64,000 nucleotides of DNA from Phoma sp. XZ068. Taxonomy: Eukaryota > Ascomycota > Dothideomycetes > Pleosporales > Didymellaceae. The stretch spans positions 1,364,001 through 1,428,000 of the forward strand of contig RBKR01000005.1 in the NCBI GenBank assembly GCA_004835665.1. Reading direction: 5' to 3'. Made by a program: the position numbers and the translations under genes. The notes beneath the pieces were generated by a model. That model had not been told where the DNA came from and searched no databases. It saw nothing but the letters and a program-made list of their open reading frames with translations. Positions 1 through 11,800 of the stretch are shown here, in pieces; positions within the stretch are counted from its first letter, which is position 1; each line of letters starts with the position of its first letter.

Positions 1-343
1 ACATCCTGCGCCTCGTGCACGAATCGTGACGGGGGTGTGAAGGCTTTTGCCGGTGCTATGTCGGCCGCATCTGCGCTTCACAGATCTAATCGAGGCAGAG
101 AATTGAGTGGGCGACTGCATATGGTAAACGAAAGGATTCCAATGCTGGGATGAGAACACGTATCCTCCGTTTCGAGGTTCTCTTCCCGTGGCAGGGCGTC
201 GGCGCAAGCTGTATACGACAAAAAGTGCGACGAAGGTCCGCGTTTGCAGGCAGATCCGTGTCTCGGGCAGGGTTTGACTGCGTGAAGGATTTTTTTTTTC
301 TTCCATTGAGATCTGCCTGGTGACCCCGACCTGTCCATGCATG
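1..343. other. intergenic, no gene seen
   Basis: This lies downstream of the minus-strand DUF1992 gene. Short open frames cross it, but none has a recognisable domain or a plausible start context. It contains a T-rich tract near 290-300. Confidence 0.5.
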
Positions 344-2101
344 TCATGCCCACGGGTCCTTGGCCTTGGGCGCAAACAAATCGCTCCAGAACTGCTTGAA
401 GCCGTACTGCTTCGTTGTGCGCTCGTCGCGTATCCGTATGGGAGAACCGCCGAGTGTACCCATGAGGCCTCGGTCGCTCAATTGCTGTCCGAAGCTGTCT
501 GAGGCTTTTTTCACGGGTTTGCGCGCTCGCTCGAGGATTTCCTCGGCTAGTAGAGGGGCGACGTCAGAGAAGCAGGCTTTTAGCTCGCGCTCGAGGTTGT
601 AGTATGGTTTTCGGGCGAGTTCGGGGGCTTGTAGGTTGTAGGAGCGCGCTTTGGAGTTGAGGTCTGCGATGGCGACGGTTAGGTAGGGTGTCTCGTTGCG
701 GAGCCAGAGGGGGTCGCGGAAGACGGTTACTGGGGTGGGTGGTCCGGTGGGTGTTGTGGTGCCTGAGGCAGGGTGGGATGGAGCGGCTGCGGATTCAACA
801 GAGGCACTGGGGGCGGTGAGTGGGATCTCGATGATCTGCGTTGTTGTTTCGGGAGGGGCGGGTTCTGTGCCGGAGTCGAGAGGTGTCTTCTCTGCGGTGA
901 TTTCGGATACGAGCGTGTTGCCTGAGGGGTCTGCAGAGGAGCGCTTGAGTTCGCCAGATAGTGAGATCTGCGACATTTGTCCGTCTTTGTCGACAGCCGT
1001 CAGAGTCTCTTTCTTAATCCTGGATGGGTTGACAATTTCCTCTGCTCTGGCGAAGGCCTGAGCCCGGCGCACCTGGTCTTGCAAAGAGCCACCCGCACTC
1101 GCAATCATCCGCGCAGCATGCCGCTTCCAGTCCGCTCGCAGCCCGCTCCTAAACTTTGAAGCAGCACTCGTGAGCTCCTGCTGTTTCTCAATCCACGGCG
1201 GCACGATTTCTTGCTTCTGGATGATCTTATTCATAAAGTACTCTGTCGTATCGATGAATGGGCTGCTGGCGTTGTGGTCCCGCTCGACGTTCTTGCCTTT
1301 GCCGCGTGGAATGTTCTTGAACTGCCCCCGTGCAATTGCGTCTTCGATGCGCTTGTTCGCCAACGATGCGAGACCTTGGATATCACCTGGCACAATGGCA
1401 CGTGCGCCTGGTTCGAATCGCTCTTTCAGCGCCTGGAGGCGTTGTTGGCGCTCATTGTCTTCAAGCTCGGCGTCGGATTGCACGGAGGCATACATGTTTG
1501 TGCGGTCGCGGGCATTGGCCAGGCGAAGTCCTTGGCCTCCTTTACTGCGTTTGCGGCCTGTGTCGATGGATTGTGGCATTTGGACTGCAGGTCCCGTTGC
1601 AGATCGCCTGGTTATTCGCATCGGCTTGTGGGCATCATTGAGCATGCGGAGTGAAGCATCGTGGATGCTCTCTGTGCCAGTCCATGCCTCCGTGGTCGCA
1701 AGGTCGCGTGTGTGGCGGGATGCGGAGACAGGGAGATTTACTTCGGGAGACTGGAGGGATGCTGCGGCTATGCGTTGCTCGAGCTGAGCTTTGAGTTCTG
1801 CGCTGAAGCCGGCTTCTTCTACAGCCTTGCGTGCGCCATGTCCGCCACTTTCGAGGGCTTCCTCGCTCATTGCGCGCATGCGCCGGGTGAATGCTCCTTC
1901 ATGTTCCTCGTCCTTCACCTCTGCCGGCGGCTCTTCCTTATGCTCTTGCTTGGCGCTGTCATCTTCTCGTTGTGCTGCCGCGTCCGCGAACTGCCTCCTG
2001 CTGCTGGTAGCTAGCTGGACGGGGACCAGACGGTTCCGCGGTCGATTTGCGCGCAGACAGCGTGCGCAGGTGTAATGTCTCGTCACCAAAGATGCAGTCA
2101 T
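344..2101 (-). CDS. DUF1992 (DNAJC28-type) domain protein, probably mitochondrial
   Basis: This is an intronless frame of 585 residues. The first 35 or so residues are rich in Arg and Ser with almost no acidic residues, which fits a mitochondrial targeting peptide; the next 30 are very acidic and lysine-rich. The conserved core at about residues 247-318 shows the DUF1992 pattern: an A-x-x-R-I-E-D-A-x-x-x-G-x-F segment, then an IPRGKGK stretch, then a NKIIQKQEIVPPW segment. In animals this domain sits in DNAJC28; I see no J domain (no HPD motif) here. The Ala/Pro/Thr-rich stretch at about 430-470 looks like a disordered linker. The C-terminal 100 residues (WLRNETPYLTVAIADLNSKA onward) are probably a second conserved helical region. 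The molecular role is not established. The start at 2101 is the first Met before the basic leader. Confidence 0.85.
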   Translation of the reverse strand: MTASLVTRHYTCARCLRANRPRNRLVPVQLATSSRRQFADAAAQREDDSAKQEHKEEPPAEVKDEEHEGAFTRRMRAMSEEALESGGHGARKAVEEAGFSAELKAQLEQRIAAASLQSPEVNLPVSASRHTRDLATTEAWTGTESIHDASLRMLNDAHKPMRITRRSATGPAVQMPQSIDTGRKRSKGGQGLRLANARDRTNMYASVQSDAELEDNERQQRLQALKERFEPGARAIVPGDIQGLASLANKRIEDAIARGQFKNIPRGKGKNVERDHNASSPFIDTTEYFMNKIIQKQEIVPPWIEKQQELTSAASKFRSGLRADWKRHAARMIASAGGSLQDQVRRAQAFARAEEIVNPSRIKKETLTAVDKDGQMSQISLSGELKRSSADPSGNTLVSEITAEKTPLDSGTEPAPPETTTQIIEIPLTAPSASVESAAAPSHPASGTTTPTGPPTPVTVFRDPLWLRNETPYLTVAIADLNSKARSYNLQAPELARKPYYNLERELKACFSDVAPLLAEEILERARKPVKKASDSFGQQLSDRGLMGTLGGSPIRIRDERTTKQYGFKQFWSDLFAPKAKDPWA

Positions 2102-4294
2102 ACAGAATGCAATATGCAGTGCAAGAATTGGGATGCCGCGACAGAAGCAGATGCAAAAGCAAGTATCGTTAACGTCATCGCCGCCGTGGCGGACATCAAA
2201 ATACTAGCGCGTTTTGCTTATCGATACGGCGTGCCCGAGGTTGAGGTGAGGCTCAAAGCTCCCGGTCCACGACCTTCATCCTAGCCCCTACACCTTCGCG
2301 CGTATTACCGAAAAAGGCATCGAGCACCAACCCAAGCCCATGTCACTCCATGCCCGAGACTCGTTGTCAATGTGTTCTGTACCACCCAAGCTTCACCGCC
2401 TCGAGTCGAGGTCACTATTGCTGTCTCAGCCTCCGTGCCGCACAGGTTCGCTAGTGTCATCCTTCACGTTGCAACCCTGGTTCGCACCCGATGTTGCACA
2501 AGTGAACACGAGCATGCACTGATCTTCCGGCCCGTATGTGACGCTCTCGGGACCTTCTGCTCGGGACGTGGCACGAGCTCAGCATTCATGTTCCTGAACG
2601 AGAGCAGACATGGTTCACTTAGGCTAGTGTCGCACAGCTTCCTGTCTCGTACAGCTCGGGCAAAGGCCCATTACGCATTTTGATGTTGTATTGAATTCAC
2701 AATTGCAGCAGGCACTTGCAAAAATGCATTGCCGGCACTGATATCCTCGACACCCAGAAACCAGCCATGAAATCGTCATGAAGGTCTTTGAGAGAAGATT
2801 CAACTCAGCGGACGTCGAGGGGATGAAAGGCTGAAAATTGAGCCTTCTAATACGCAATCATCGAGCACAGCACTCGTGAAGATTTTCGCCAGCTGTGCAG
2901 TTCATACGGCTACAGTGTCGAGGCTTTCTCGCCAACAACACATCAATCACAAAAGCAACAGCTTTCGCCATACACAGCTGGCGATCATGTTTTGAGCGAA
3001 GCACACCATGCTTTCACGTGAAGCTCTCGCCCGATTTCTGAGGCTCAAGGCAATGTTGAATTTTCGATAGATTTATGCCAGATAAAGTAGGTTGTGTAAT
3101 AAAATGGCAGTGTCTAGGAAGTGCTCAATCTCTGAGGTCATTTCATACGCGCAGAATTTGGCTCTCATAGACGTGTATCCATCCCATTTGGATAGCCAGC
3201 ACTTCCACTTTGCGAAAGACGAAGATAAGCTCCACGTTTTTGAGGACTTGTGAACATGGACTTCGCCTATGAACTAGCGGCAGTCATTTTGATCTCAGGC
3301 GTTCAACTCCCTTTTTTCAATGATGGTAAAGAGAAATTTTCGAGCCCGACACATGGCTGATGTCGCCAGTTCTTGATGAAGGAAAGGCAGAAGTTGGTGG
3401 ATTGATGCAAGTGCTGGTTGAGCATGCAGAAGCCTTTATACCTTCAAACCAAGCCATCGAAGATCGCTTAAGAGCTCCAATTGGTCGAAGTATAGTATAA
3501 AACCATCGGTGGGAGGACCCGAGTGAACTCAGCGATCGAAAAACGATTCATGAACCAGCCGAACTTGGAATTTCGATTCAACTGCTGAAAGCGCCAGAAC
3601 AGAGCATGCCCATTGCTCGCTGTGCTCTTTTCAATCATATTCATTGTCCTTTCCCATGTCCTAGAAGTCGTCTTAAGTCTACACATCCTAATGAACACCG
3701 ATGTAGACACGCTCATCATGTGTAGCTCATGCCGCCGAAAAGAGGACATGGATTTTGCCAGACAATATTTTACATGACCAAACAAGGAACGATTTCAAGA
3801 GTTTGCAACAGCTCTTTGCACTCCCAGCAGCGGGAAAGCGCTCGCCCTGGGAACGACGAATTATGATTTTCTGACGCACTAGACATCGCGTAGCATTCTG
3901 AGGGGTTTGTGTTTTGGTTGGAAGAAGGCATAACACTGAGTTGGAAGAGCAGACAAATATAAAGCAAGCTCAATGAGCTTTCTGCTTCGGCAGTGTCATC
4001 AGGTAGGGAGTTGAAAAGTAGGAAGAAGAACATGTGGACTTAAAGTTATGTTTTTCGTTCACATGGAGGCGGATTCCAGGCCTTTTTGTGAAACAAGAGC
4101 ATGTGCGATTATTTGGAAGGAAGACTTCGAGCGCGGTGCCGGAATTTATACCTTTCTGCATGTGATGATATCAAAGATGTCGTTTGGGCATGACTACTAA
4201 TATGCAAACCTGAGAGCGGCTGGGCGATGGCATGTATGGCTCAGTCTTAAAGTTGATTTATTCTACATCACTATGCTAGATGTCTTATCTCCAC
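2102..4294. other. 2.2 kb intergenic, no gene seen
   Basis: This stretch lies between the 5' end of the DUF1992 gene and the 3' end of the transporter gene. It has only short open frames (60-105 codons) without signal peptides, conserved motifs or joinable splice sites that I could support. It probably includes the DUF1992 promoter near 2102-2400. Confidence 0.5.
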
Positions 4295-6069
4295 CTAACG
4301 TCCTTCCAACCTCACTCGCGAACCTCTCGACTCCGCCCTCCTACTGACCGCAAACCAGACACTCGCGGCCCAGCAAAGCGCGACACCCACCCAACTGTGC
4401 GCCGGCATTTTAAACATACTCAACAGCATCAACTGGACTCCGCTCCTCGGCACATTGACAAATGTCGCACTCAAGGGACTTGTCGCCTTGACCAGCACCA
4501 ATGTACTACTAAAGACGGCCCAGCTGCCAATCGCGCCGCACCAGATCATCAGCCAGAAGAACGGCACGTCGAGGAAGGGAATGTTGTGATAAATGTTCCC
4601 GACTTCGCCTGATAGGAGGACGATGGGCGTGAGAAGTGCGAGGGAGAGAAGTGATGTGTAGTGTAGGGTGCGGTAGTAGGCGCGTGTTTCTTCGCGGTTG
4701 CCTTCGTCCTCGTTGCGGGTGGGGTAGCCGGAGAGTACGTCACCCTGGGGTATTAGGCCAGCGAGCAGCGTGCGGTATGTGCGAAGCAGCAAGATGGGGT
4801 ATAGGGCGGCGAAGAAGGAGGAGAACACGCCTGCGACAATCGACTCCCATGTTACGCGGACGTTAGAGCGGATGGTTGCGAAAAGCAGGTTCAGCGTTGC
4901 AACGAGAGCTGCCGAGACCGTCGAGGCGGAGATGCTATCCTTTTGCAAGATGCAGGAGAAGAGCAGCGAGAGCGGCGTGACGCCAATGCGGGCGAGTTGG
5001 TAGACGGGGAGGGGTGCGTAGCTGGTCATGTTAGATTGCGGACTATATTGCGGATGGGGAGACGTACGCAAACGAGAAGTTGCTGAGCAGGACCTTGACG
5101 ACGAAGACAACTGCCAACGGGAGCACTTGTTTGGCGACGCTGATGTCGAATTCGAAGAGGCCGCCGCCAGCGATACCTCCAGAGCCATTGCTCAGCCAGC
5201 GCAAGAACCTCACAACGCCAGACTTTGCGTTCACACTTCTAAACGCTCCACCCTGTGGCGCGACTGGAATTGCGGGCGCAACAGCAGCACCAAGTCCTAG
5301 ACGTCGTAATGGACTGTTGATGCCGCGCGTCAGGCTCGAGAAGCCTACGAGTAGGATATGCGTGAGAATAAGCTGCACATATGTGCCCGTCAGCGGGAAT
5401 GGAAATCTGTCCACCAATGTTAGCACCATTTTCCGGCTTCCAACCCCACCAACGACACCACAGTGATTTAAGGGCGACTCACTTGTACACTCCGGTCAGC
5501 ATAATGAACCGATTCATAAGCAACAGCCCAAATCCACATCCGCCCACCCAAAACACCAATAACCCAATCCAGATCTGCCAGCCCAGCCATGTGCCAAACA
5601 GAAAACTCCCCAGTCCTCCCTGCCTGAAGATCATTTTCCAGCCTCCCCTCTCATACCCTGAGCTTCTGCCACCACCAACGAGCGGCCTTATGCTGCTGCT
5701 GAGTTCATAGTCGTCGTCTTCATCCTCGCTTTGCGCAGCGCTGCGGCTCCGTGGGTATGGCGAGGTGCTGCGGGAGCCGATGTCGATGAGGGGGACGGCG
5801 GGCGCAAGACCGCCAGCTTCTTCAGAGTTGTGGCGCGAATGAGACCTCCTGTTATCCATGTTTGCGGTGCGTTCTATGTCGTCGTCTATATCATCGATCG
5901 AATCGGCGGTTGTTTTTCGGCGGTGTGCAGCAGTCGAGTATTTGGGTGTTTGTTTGGAACCTGTAGGCAACTGAATGGCGGAACGCGAGATGTTGCTAAG
6001 GTAGTCGAATGCGGGGCGGAATGTCTTGGATGTGTTACGGGCGAAGGGGCGCGAGTTGAAGCTGTTCAT
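4295..6069 (-). CDS. DMT-family (TPT/nucleotide-sugar) transporter, Golgi-type
   Basis: Three exons give 550 residues: 5483-6069, 5068-5406 and 4295-5021, with introns of 76 and 46 bp. The joins restore continuous segments (YKFPFPLTGTYVQL and SNFSFAYAPLPVYQLARIG), and total length is divisible by three. The N-terminal 130 residues are hydrophilic, with Asp/Glu and Ser/Arg-rich stretches. About ten hydrophobic segments follow, as in triose-phosphate/nucleotide-sugar translocators related to GDP-mannose and GDP-fucose carriers. The FAYxPLPVYQLAR segment corresponds to the family's substrate-path helix. The substrate cannot be told from sequence alone. An in-frame upstream Met at 6162 would add 31 residues; I prefer 6069 because the upstream part looks like leader sequence. 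Likely a Golgi or ER membrane antiporter supplying glycosylation. Confidence 0.85.
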
Positions 6070-6162
6070 TGTGTCCGCTGCATTGCGGAGGAAGGAGCGG
6101 AGGGCATGTTGGGGGGAGTGCTGATGTTTGGCGGTGCACAGAATTGTGCTTGCCTGTTGCAA

Positions 6163-7078
6163 GGGCGCTAGTCTGGACCCTGCGCCAGGGGAAGTGGGTC
6201 GCCTTGCCCATCCGCATCACATCTCAAGGAAACTTGAACAGAACAACTTCTGAACTAATCACCTACGTTGCATTCATGGTTGGCAGGCAGGAATCCATTG
6301 TTGAGGCAATATCCAGGAGATGAACCGCCGTTTACTATGAAACAAATAAGCAAGCAATCGACAACCAGTACGAGTAGTAGCTTGGTCTGACACCTGAGCA
6401 AGCTCTCTCTCAGCGTAGGACTGTGTTGACGTGGCTCTTTGACACTTTATTCTGTAGAACTAGAAGGTTAGAGGCAGCCAACAAGCTGCCCTTGGTTGCT
6501 GCCATACAAACATAGCCGTTTTCCCCTTAACGAATCGCTTCAGGTTACTAGGTCCACGGTATCGACTGTCTGCACATCTAACTTACCAACTCTGCCATAC
6601 GTTTCGTGGCTAGTGTAAGTGTACACGCAGGAGCTATACCAAGTGTAGTAGGAGCGATCAAGGACTCGACAAGGCAAGATACCAGATGTTGGCGGCTGTG
6701 TCAATGTGCAGGAGCAAAAGGGCCTATTGCAGAGTTCGATACTGTATGTGGGCCTCATCAGAGCATTCAGCCTACATGTGCCTGGTAATATTATGAGGAG
6801 GTGGGAGAATGGAAGTAGTTTGCGAGAAGGAATGATGTGATAGTAGTGAGAAAACACGCTAGCAGCCCCACCCCCGCTGTGGATTCCTCCCGAACTCGCA
6901 ACTCATATCCGTTAAGAGTCAACATCCTCACAATACGATACAACATTGACTACTCTGATCTTGACTCTTCAACCGAGTGACTCACTGAGAACCTCGAGCA
7001 ATTGATAACAGCCCCAAGCCCAACATATAAAAGCTTCAAGTCTCCAATTACTCTGTCAAAACCATACTCACTCCCATC
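6163..7078. other. divergent intergenic region
   Basis: This separates the minus-strand transporter from the plus-strand glyoxalase-like gene, so it should hold both promoters. No supported gene is seen. The proximal promoter of the downstream gene contains a clear TATA motif, annotated separately. Confidence 0.5.
7026..7033 (+). promoter_or_regulatory. TATA box of glyoxalase-like gene
   Basis: TATAAAAG lies 46-53 bp upstream of the ATG at 7079. It matches the TATA consensus, and the short leader it implies is plausible for an ascomycete. No transcript start is known. Confidence 0.5.
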
Positions 7079-7945
7079 ATGGCGCCAACTACCCAAGCCC
7101 TCGACCACCTGATCCTCTTCCTTCCCGTAGATGCCTCCACCAAATTCCCCAAGCTCCCCTCCTTCATTGGGGAGAACTTCACTATATCACCCGGCGGCGT
7201 GCACGCCGACAACCTAACCTCCAACGTCCTTGTTCTCCTGGCTGACGGCTGCTACCTCGAGCTTATCTGCTTCATCTCACCCAACAAGGACGTATCTTCT
7301 CACTGGTGGGCCTCCGGTGTTGAAAAAACCGGCTGGATGGACTGGTGCCTTACCAACTCTCTATCTCCCAAGGAGTCCTGGGAGGCAACGGGCGGGCTTC
7401 AAGGGAGCCATGGTGAGCCCGTCGAGGGTGGACGGAAAAGACCAGATGGTGTGGATGTCAAGTGGGCTGTTACGTTTCCGCGTGGTGAACACGGTGGCCA
7501 GAGTTCAAGAGGGAGGGTTCCATTCTTTTGTCATGACATTACCGACCGACAAGTCCGCGTGCCTCTGAGCGAGGAGAAGACGACACATCCGTCTGGAATC
7601 CTAGGCGTGAAGGAGCTCACGGTGATTGTGCGGGATAAAGCACTGCTGAATGAGACGAGTGAGGTGTATGCAAAGATTTTTGGACAGGAGGGTTTGAGTA
7701 GGGGCGATGAGGTGTATTTCCAAGCGACAAGGGTGAAGGATGTGGACGGACTGGGCGAGGGTGCGAGGGTGGTACTCAGGCTACCGAAGGATAAGGACGA
7801 GTTTAAGAAGCTAGAGAAGACTGGATATTGGTATGGGGACGTTGTGCTTGCTGCTCCGGCTGGGCCCGGAAAGACACTCGGCACAAGGAGCAGGCTTGAT
7901 GCCGGTGATGATAGCGTGCAAGGGCTCTGGATCGAGTACGTCTGA
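7079..7945 (+). CDS. glyoxalase-like domain protein (Glyoxalase_3 type)
   Basis: This intronless gene encodes 288 residues. The start (APTTQALDHLILFLP) is the beta strand with the LDHL metal-ligand-like His that opens vicinal-oxygen-chelate domains. It is followed by ITPGG-like (FTISPGGVHADNLTSNVLV) and YLELICFI segments, where the second Glu of the fold is expected. The C-terminal half (GVKELTVIVRD...) looks like the second module of the tandem fold. This matches the fungal Glyoxalase_3 family, small cytosolic proteins of unknown substrate. The call of true lactoylglutathione lyase is not justified. It lies just downstream of a strong TATA box and ends in YV-stop with no C-terminal extension. 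Confidence 0.85.
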   Translation: MAPTTQALDHLILFLPVDASTKFPKLPSFIGENFTISPGGVHADNLTSNVLVLLADGCYLELICFISPNKDVSSHWWASGVEKTGWMDWCLTNSLSPKESWEATGGLQGSHGEPVEGGRKRPDGVDVKWAVTFPRGEHGGQSSRGRVPFFCHDITDRQVRVPLSEEKTTHPSGILGVKELTVIVRDKALLNETSEVYAKIFGQEGLSRGDEVYFQATRVKDVDGLGEGARVVLRLPKDKDEFKKLEKTGYWYGDVVLAAPAGPGKTLGTRSRLDAGDDSVQGLWIEYV

Positions 7946-9042
7946 TTGAGCCAAACAGAGCCTCAATACCCTGTTCGATAGCGGATTGGGACGTTTTATT
8001 TCAAACTTTGCCTCACGTCACAATATTCACACTGGCCAACCACTACTCATTACCACTGTATACAGCTTCTCCAATCTCAGACCAGTCTTATAGACTACAA
8101 ATAAACAAAAGAATGACCTCTAACGCCCAAGATACCGAAATGCCAATGCATCACACACCCACATGTCTTTCAGATCCAGTGGACAGGATTGTGGAAACAT
8201 TTAAGTTACCAACAAAGTCTAATATTCTCAAGTGTTCTCTCGAAGCTGCTTCATATGCATCTCTTACTGATCATGTGATGACCATTCGGCCATTACTGTA
8301 CCGTCTCAGTGACGCCGGAACATTTGCGAAAAAAGTCTCTCTCTTCATTAGCTGCAGAATTACAACACGATTACAACTGCGCATCGTGAATTCAATCATG
8401 CCAAACCACCACTCAATAGAAAGATATAGAAGCAACGTCACAAGCGCTCACGCAAACAAACCAAGGAAACAATCCCGATTTCCAAACGACATCCTGCCGA
8501 TACGACAGCTCTACACAAGTGTCACAGGGAACGCATAACAGTGGTGTGATTTTCTGATCAACCGAGGCCTTTATACCTATTCTGGAGACGAGCTGGGGTG
8601 CGAGGCCGTTGGAAGGCCACGGTACCCTTGCTGAAGTATGAGCAGGCAGGTCCCGGGCGTGTTCAGGTGGGGTTGGAGCGGATCCGAAAGGTTGCATGTA
8701 CTGTACAGTAAAGCCACCAACGGGAGTAAGCGGATTTTAGTGGAGTGAGCATGACGTTTTTGGGATGTGAGAGTGCTGAATTAGTGAGCGAGAGGTCTGT
8801 TTTTTGAGTGGATTTGAATGTAAACATCTCCAGCGCTGAGGCTAATGGTATTCGAGTGCGATTGTTCGATCTAGTAAAAAGCTAAGCTGAAATTGCTAAT
8901 TGACGGTTCGGATACTGACCAGGAAATGAAATCTAGAGTGATATTTCAATCGGATATATGCTACGCTCCAATAGCGAAAATGCCAAACGCCTGCAATGCC
9001 GCATGACCGTATTACCGTACTATGCTCGCAAGTCTAAACTAA
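7946..9042. other. convergent intergenic region, no supported gene
   Basis: This lies between two genes that converge. A 142-codon frame begins with an ATG at 8113 and ends at 8538, but it shows no domain, no coding-like composition and no splice continuation, so it is not called. Confidence 0.45.
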
Positions 9043-10701
9043 TCATACATTCAGCCGATGATGCCTGAAAGGTCCTAAGGTATCCTCGCTCCTCTGGCCC
9101 CTCACAACCCTGTCATTGACCGTGCTCCAGCTCTTACTGCCCTCCGCCCACCCTTTACTCGATTCGCCCCATGTTCTCTCCGGTTCTGTCAGCTGAGGCG
9201 CTTCTACTGCTCCATTCATCCAGTTCGCCTTCACTTCGTCCCCCCTCAGCAAGCCCCCTTCGTCCTTCAGGCTCGCCGTTTTGTAAAAGACGGGGACTTC
9301 CGCGGTTGTCGCACTCGCTTGCCTCGTGCGCATTTCCTGGGAAGGTTCCTCGTTTTGCGTTGCGAGGCCAATGTCAAAGCGGCTGAGGGGATCGGCTTTG
9401 CTGCCTGCTTGGTCACTGCGGATGGTGCGCTGGGACATCAGGGCGGTGAGATTGTTTTCTGCTTCGGCGGAGCCGATAGTGAGCCAGTTGACGATTATGA
9501 CACCCCAAGAGACTATAGCTTGTTAGCGTGCTCTGCTTGCGGTAGTCGGAGGTAGGAGGAAATACCATCGAGCGTGCAGATCGTCAAACAGACCCAGCCC
9601 AGCTCCCTGCTGTTCATGATGTAGAATTGCGCCATGTTCCCAACTGTGGGAAGCATGACCAGTGTGCTTCCGATGAGGCATTTCCATAACAAGGTTTTGA
9701 TATTCTTGTTCATCGCGGACTTGAGGCTCGCTCCCTCGGCCGCGCTTTCTACGTTGAGTTCCCTCTTGCGGACACTATGCATGATTTTGCTCGTGAGCTT
9801 ATCTCCAAACCATGTGCTTGCCTTCAACAAGCCATGGAAGTCCAAGACCGGGCGGAGAAGCCAGAAGAATACACCAGTAAGGAGGAAGTTGACTACAACA
9901 TCGAAACACAGAAGTGGAAAGCTAACTCGCGGTGGAAGACCAATGCGGCAGCGACCGTCCAGTCCACTGAGCTCGACGACGGGCGACAAGTAGCCAACAA
10001 TAGCGATGGCACCAAAACCGCCGCAGATGATGAGCATGCCGAGAAGCCAGACACGATCCTTGAGGCGAGGTACAAAAGGTGCACGGACGACGCGGGCGCG
10101 TTCGAGCAGGAAGATGTAACTGTGACAGTGAGTCGATGTGGGGCAATCACTATGACTGAACGGACGTACATGGTGAGTTTGTTGCCTGTATAGAAGACTA
10201 GGCAGATCATCGCGGCCGAGTAGCACAGTTGGTGTGTTCGTAGACCTTGGCCGGTCTGTACAACAGAAGCGCAGATGATGAAGCCCAGACCAAAGATGAA
10301 GAGGATAACAACCAGCATAGAGGTGAAGTTACGTTTACGAAGTACATTGTTGCGAAGTGTCTTCAATCGGAACCCTGGCAGATGATGTCAGTACATTTGA
10401 TCTACATTGTATGGCCTCACCAGCCCTCAGACTGACGACAGTGACTGATTGAAGACGTACCAAGAAGGACAGCCAGAACAATGACACAAAATAGAGCAAC
10501 AGTGTTGTATATGGTCCTGTCGGTGCTCCTCTCTCCTGGTACGAATGTCCGCCCAGTATCAGGATCCGTTATGATTGTACGATCATCGTTCGCCCGTGTA
10601 TGTAATCGCGTAGATAGACCTGCCAACTCCATCACCGTCCGGGGAAGCGCAGCGCCAGCGACGACAGGCGTCCAGCACAGGTAGTTCATGAATCGCAGCA
10701 T
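9043..10701 (-). CDS. seven-transmembrane receptor-like protein, unknown class
   Basis: Four exons (10461-10701, 10170-10374, 9566-10119, 9043-9512) with introns of 86, 50 and 53 bp give 489 residues, and all joins keep frame. The N-terminal 60 residues are hydrophilic, probably extracytoplasmic. Seven hydrophobic segments follow, starting with TIYNTVALFCVIVLAVLLG, FTSMLVVILFIFGLGFIICA, QLCYSAAMICLVFYTGN, VWLLGMLIICGGFGAIAIVG, VSFPLLCFDVVVNFLLTG, LWKCLIGSTLVMLPTVGN and LGWVCLTICTLDVSWGVIIV. A cytosolic tail of about 150 polar residues ends the protein. Right after segment 3 comes LLERARVVRAP, placed like the acidic-Arg motif of G-protein-coupled receptors. Topology is receptor-like, but I cannot place it in a named fungal GPCR class, and no ligand or G-protein coupling is shown. 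Alternative: a structural integral membrane protein. Confidence 0.8.
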
Positions 10702-11800
10702 GACTTTTTCTGGTTGTGGTTCGCTCCCGAGAAGACATAAACAGATGTCCCGGGTGCTTCAAGAAGAAGAGAAGACGTTGGCTTGCGGCGAGGCAAAGGT
10801 TTTGCAAGCCTCGCTCGCCATGAGGCAATCAGCCGCAGATGCACCGTTGCCGTGTCTTCTCATCGTGTTGAGCATGCAGCTCTAACCATGCTAGCACAGG
10901 AAGTAAACCTTACCGCCTAGATCGTCACGGGATCCGGATGCGGAGGCAGTTCCGGCTGGCCCCTGTCAGGCGAACTGCAACTCCAGGCTGTAAAGATTTG
11001 CGATCTCAATCGACGGTTTCACGATGTGGTGGCGGGAGACAACTGGTGTTTGCTGGCGTCGTTGATGGCGTCGATCCAGCCACTACGCCCTGTTCTAGGT
11101 TGTGCCGCCCGTGGCCTACCGGTGAGCTAAGGGAACTACCGTCGGTAGACTTGCCCTGCATCCACGTGCTGGAAATATAAACTTTCAAATCGCCCAAACG
11201 GCCGCAGGCATACTGATTGATGATCTTGGCTGAATGGCTTTTCATGTTTTTAGAATTTGCTACGAACCACTGGAGAGTAACGGGTGGCTCTCCGTCTGCC
11301 CTGACAGTTGACGTAATTGATAGCATGGATGCTATCGCATTCGGATTCACATTATCTCCCGCTTTTAGCGACGAGGTCCTTGTTTTGACTTGCCTACGGT
11401 GTGCGCTTCCGGTGTGTGGCTAACGGCGTGCATGTCTTGCAGTAAACGCTAGACAAGCCTTGCTATCGATGCAAGGCGGTGACTCCTGATCGAGACCAAG
11501 CCACCAGTTGGCCTTCATTCAGTATGACTTGCGTAATGAAGCTGGTTTGGCTGATCGGTACTTTTTACCGAACGTTGTTCAGCAATGGAATAGACTTTGA
11601 GTCCACACAGGAAGCACCGAGCCAACATGTCGGCCTTTGCAACTCGAGGCGAACGTGATGTTCATCCAGAATTTGCTTCTCCGCGGACTCCTGTCAAACG
11701 CTCAAATACTTACAGACTGGGGGCATTCAATGGGTGGATCGCCCGGGTACGGGGACAGCCTCGCGGCTTACCAGTGTGCTCCACCTAACCTCTCAGGCGT
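10702..11800. other. intergenic, no gene seen
   Basis: This is the upstream region of the seven-TM gene and lies downstream of the glycosyltransferase gene; both are on the minus strand. Only short unsupported frames occur. Confidence 0.5.

Noticed and set aside
2624..2857. Cys-rich minus-strand frame that might suggest a small secreted protein
   Set aside because: The frame starts from a non-ATG codon, the first ATG is internal, and there is no signal peptide.
8113..8538. 142-codon frame on the plus strand starting with ATG
   Set aside because: It has no domain, no signal peptide, no conserved-looking segment, and lies between two convergent genes. It could be a species-specific gene, but nothing in the sequence supports it.
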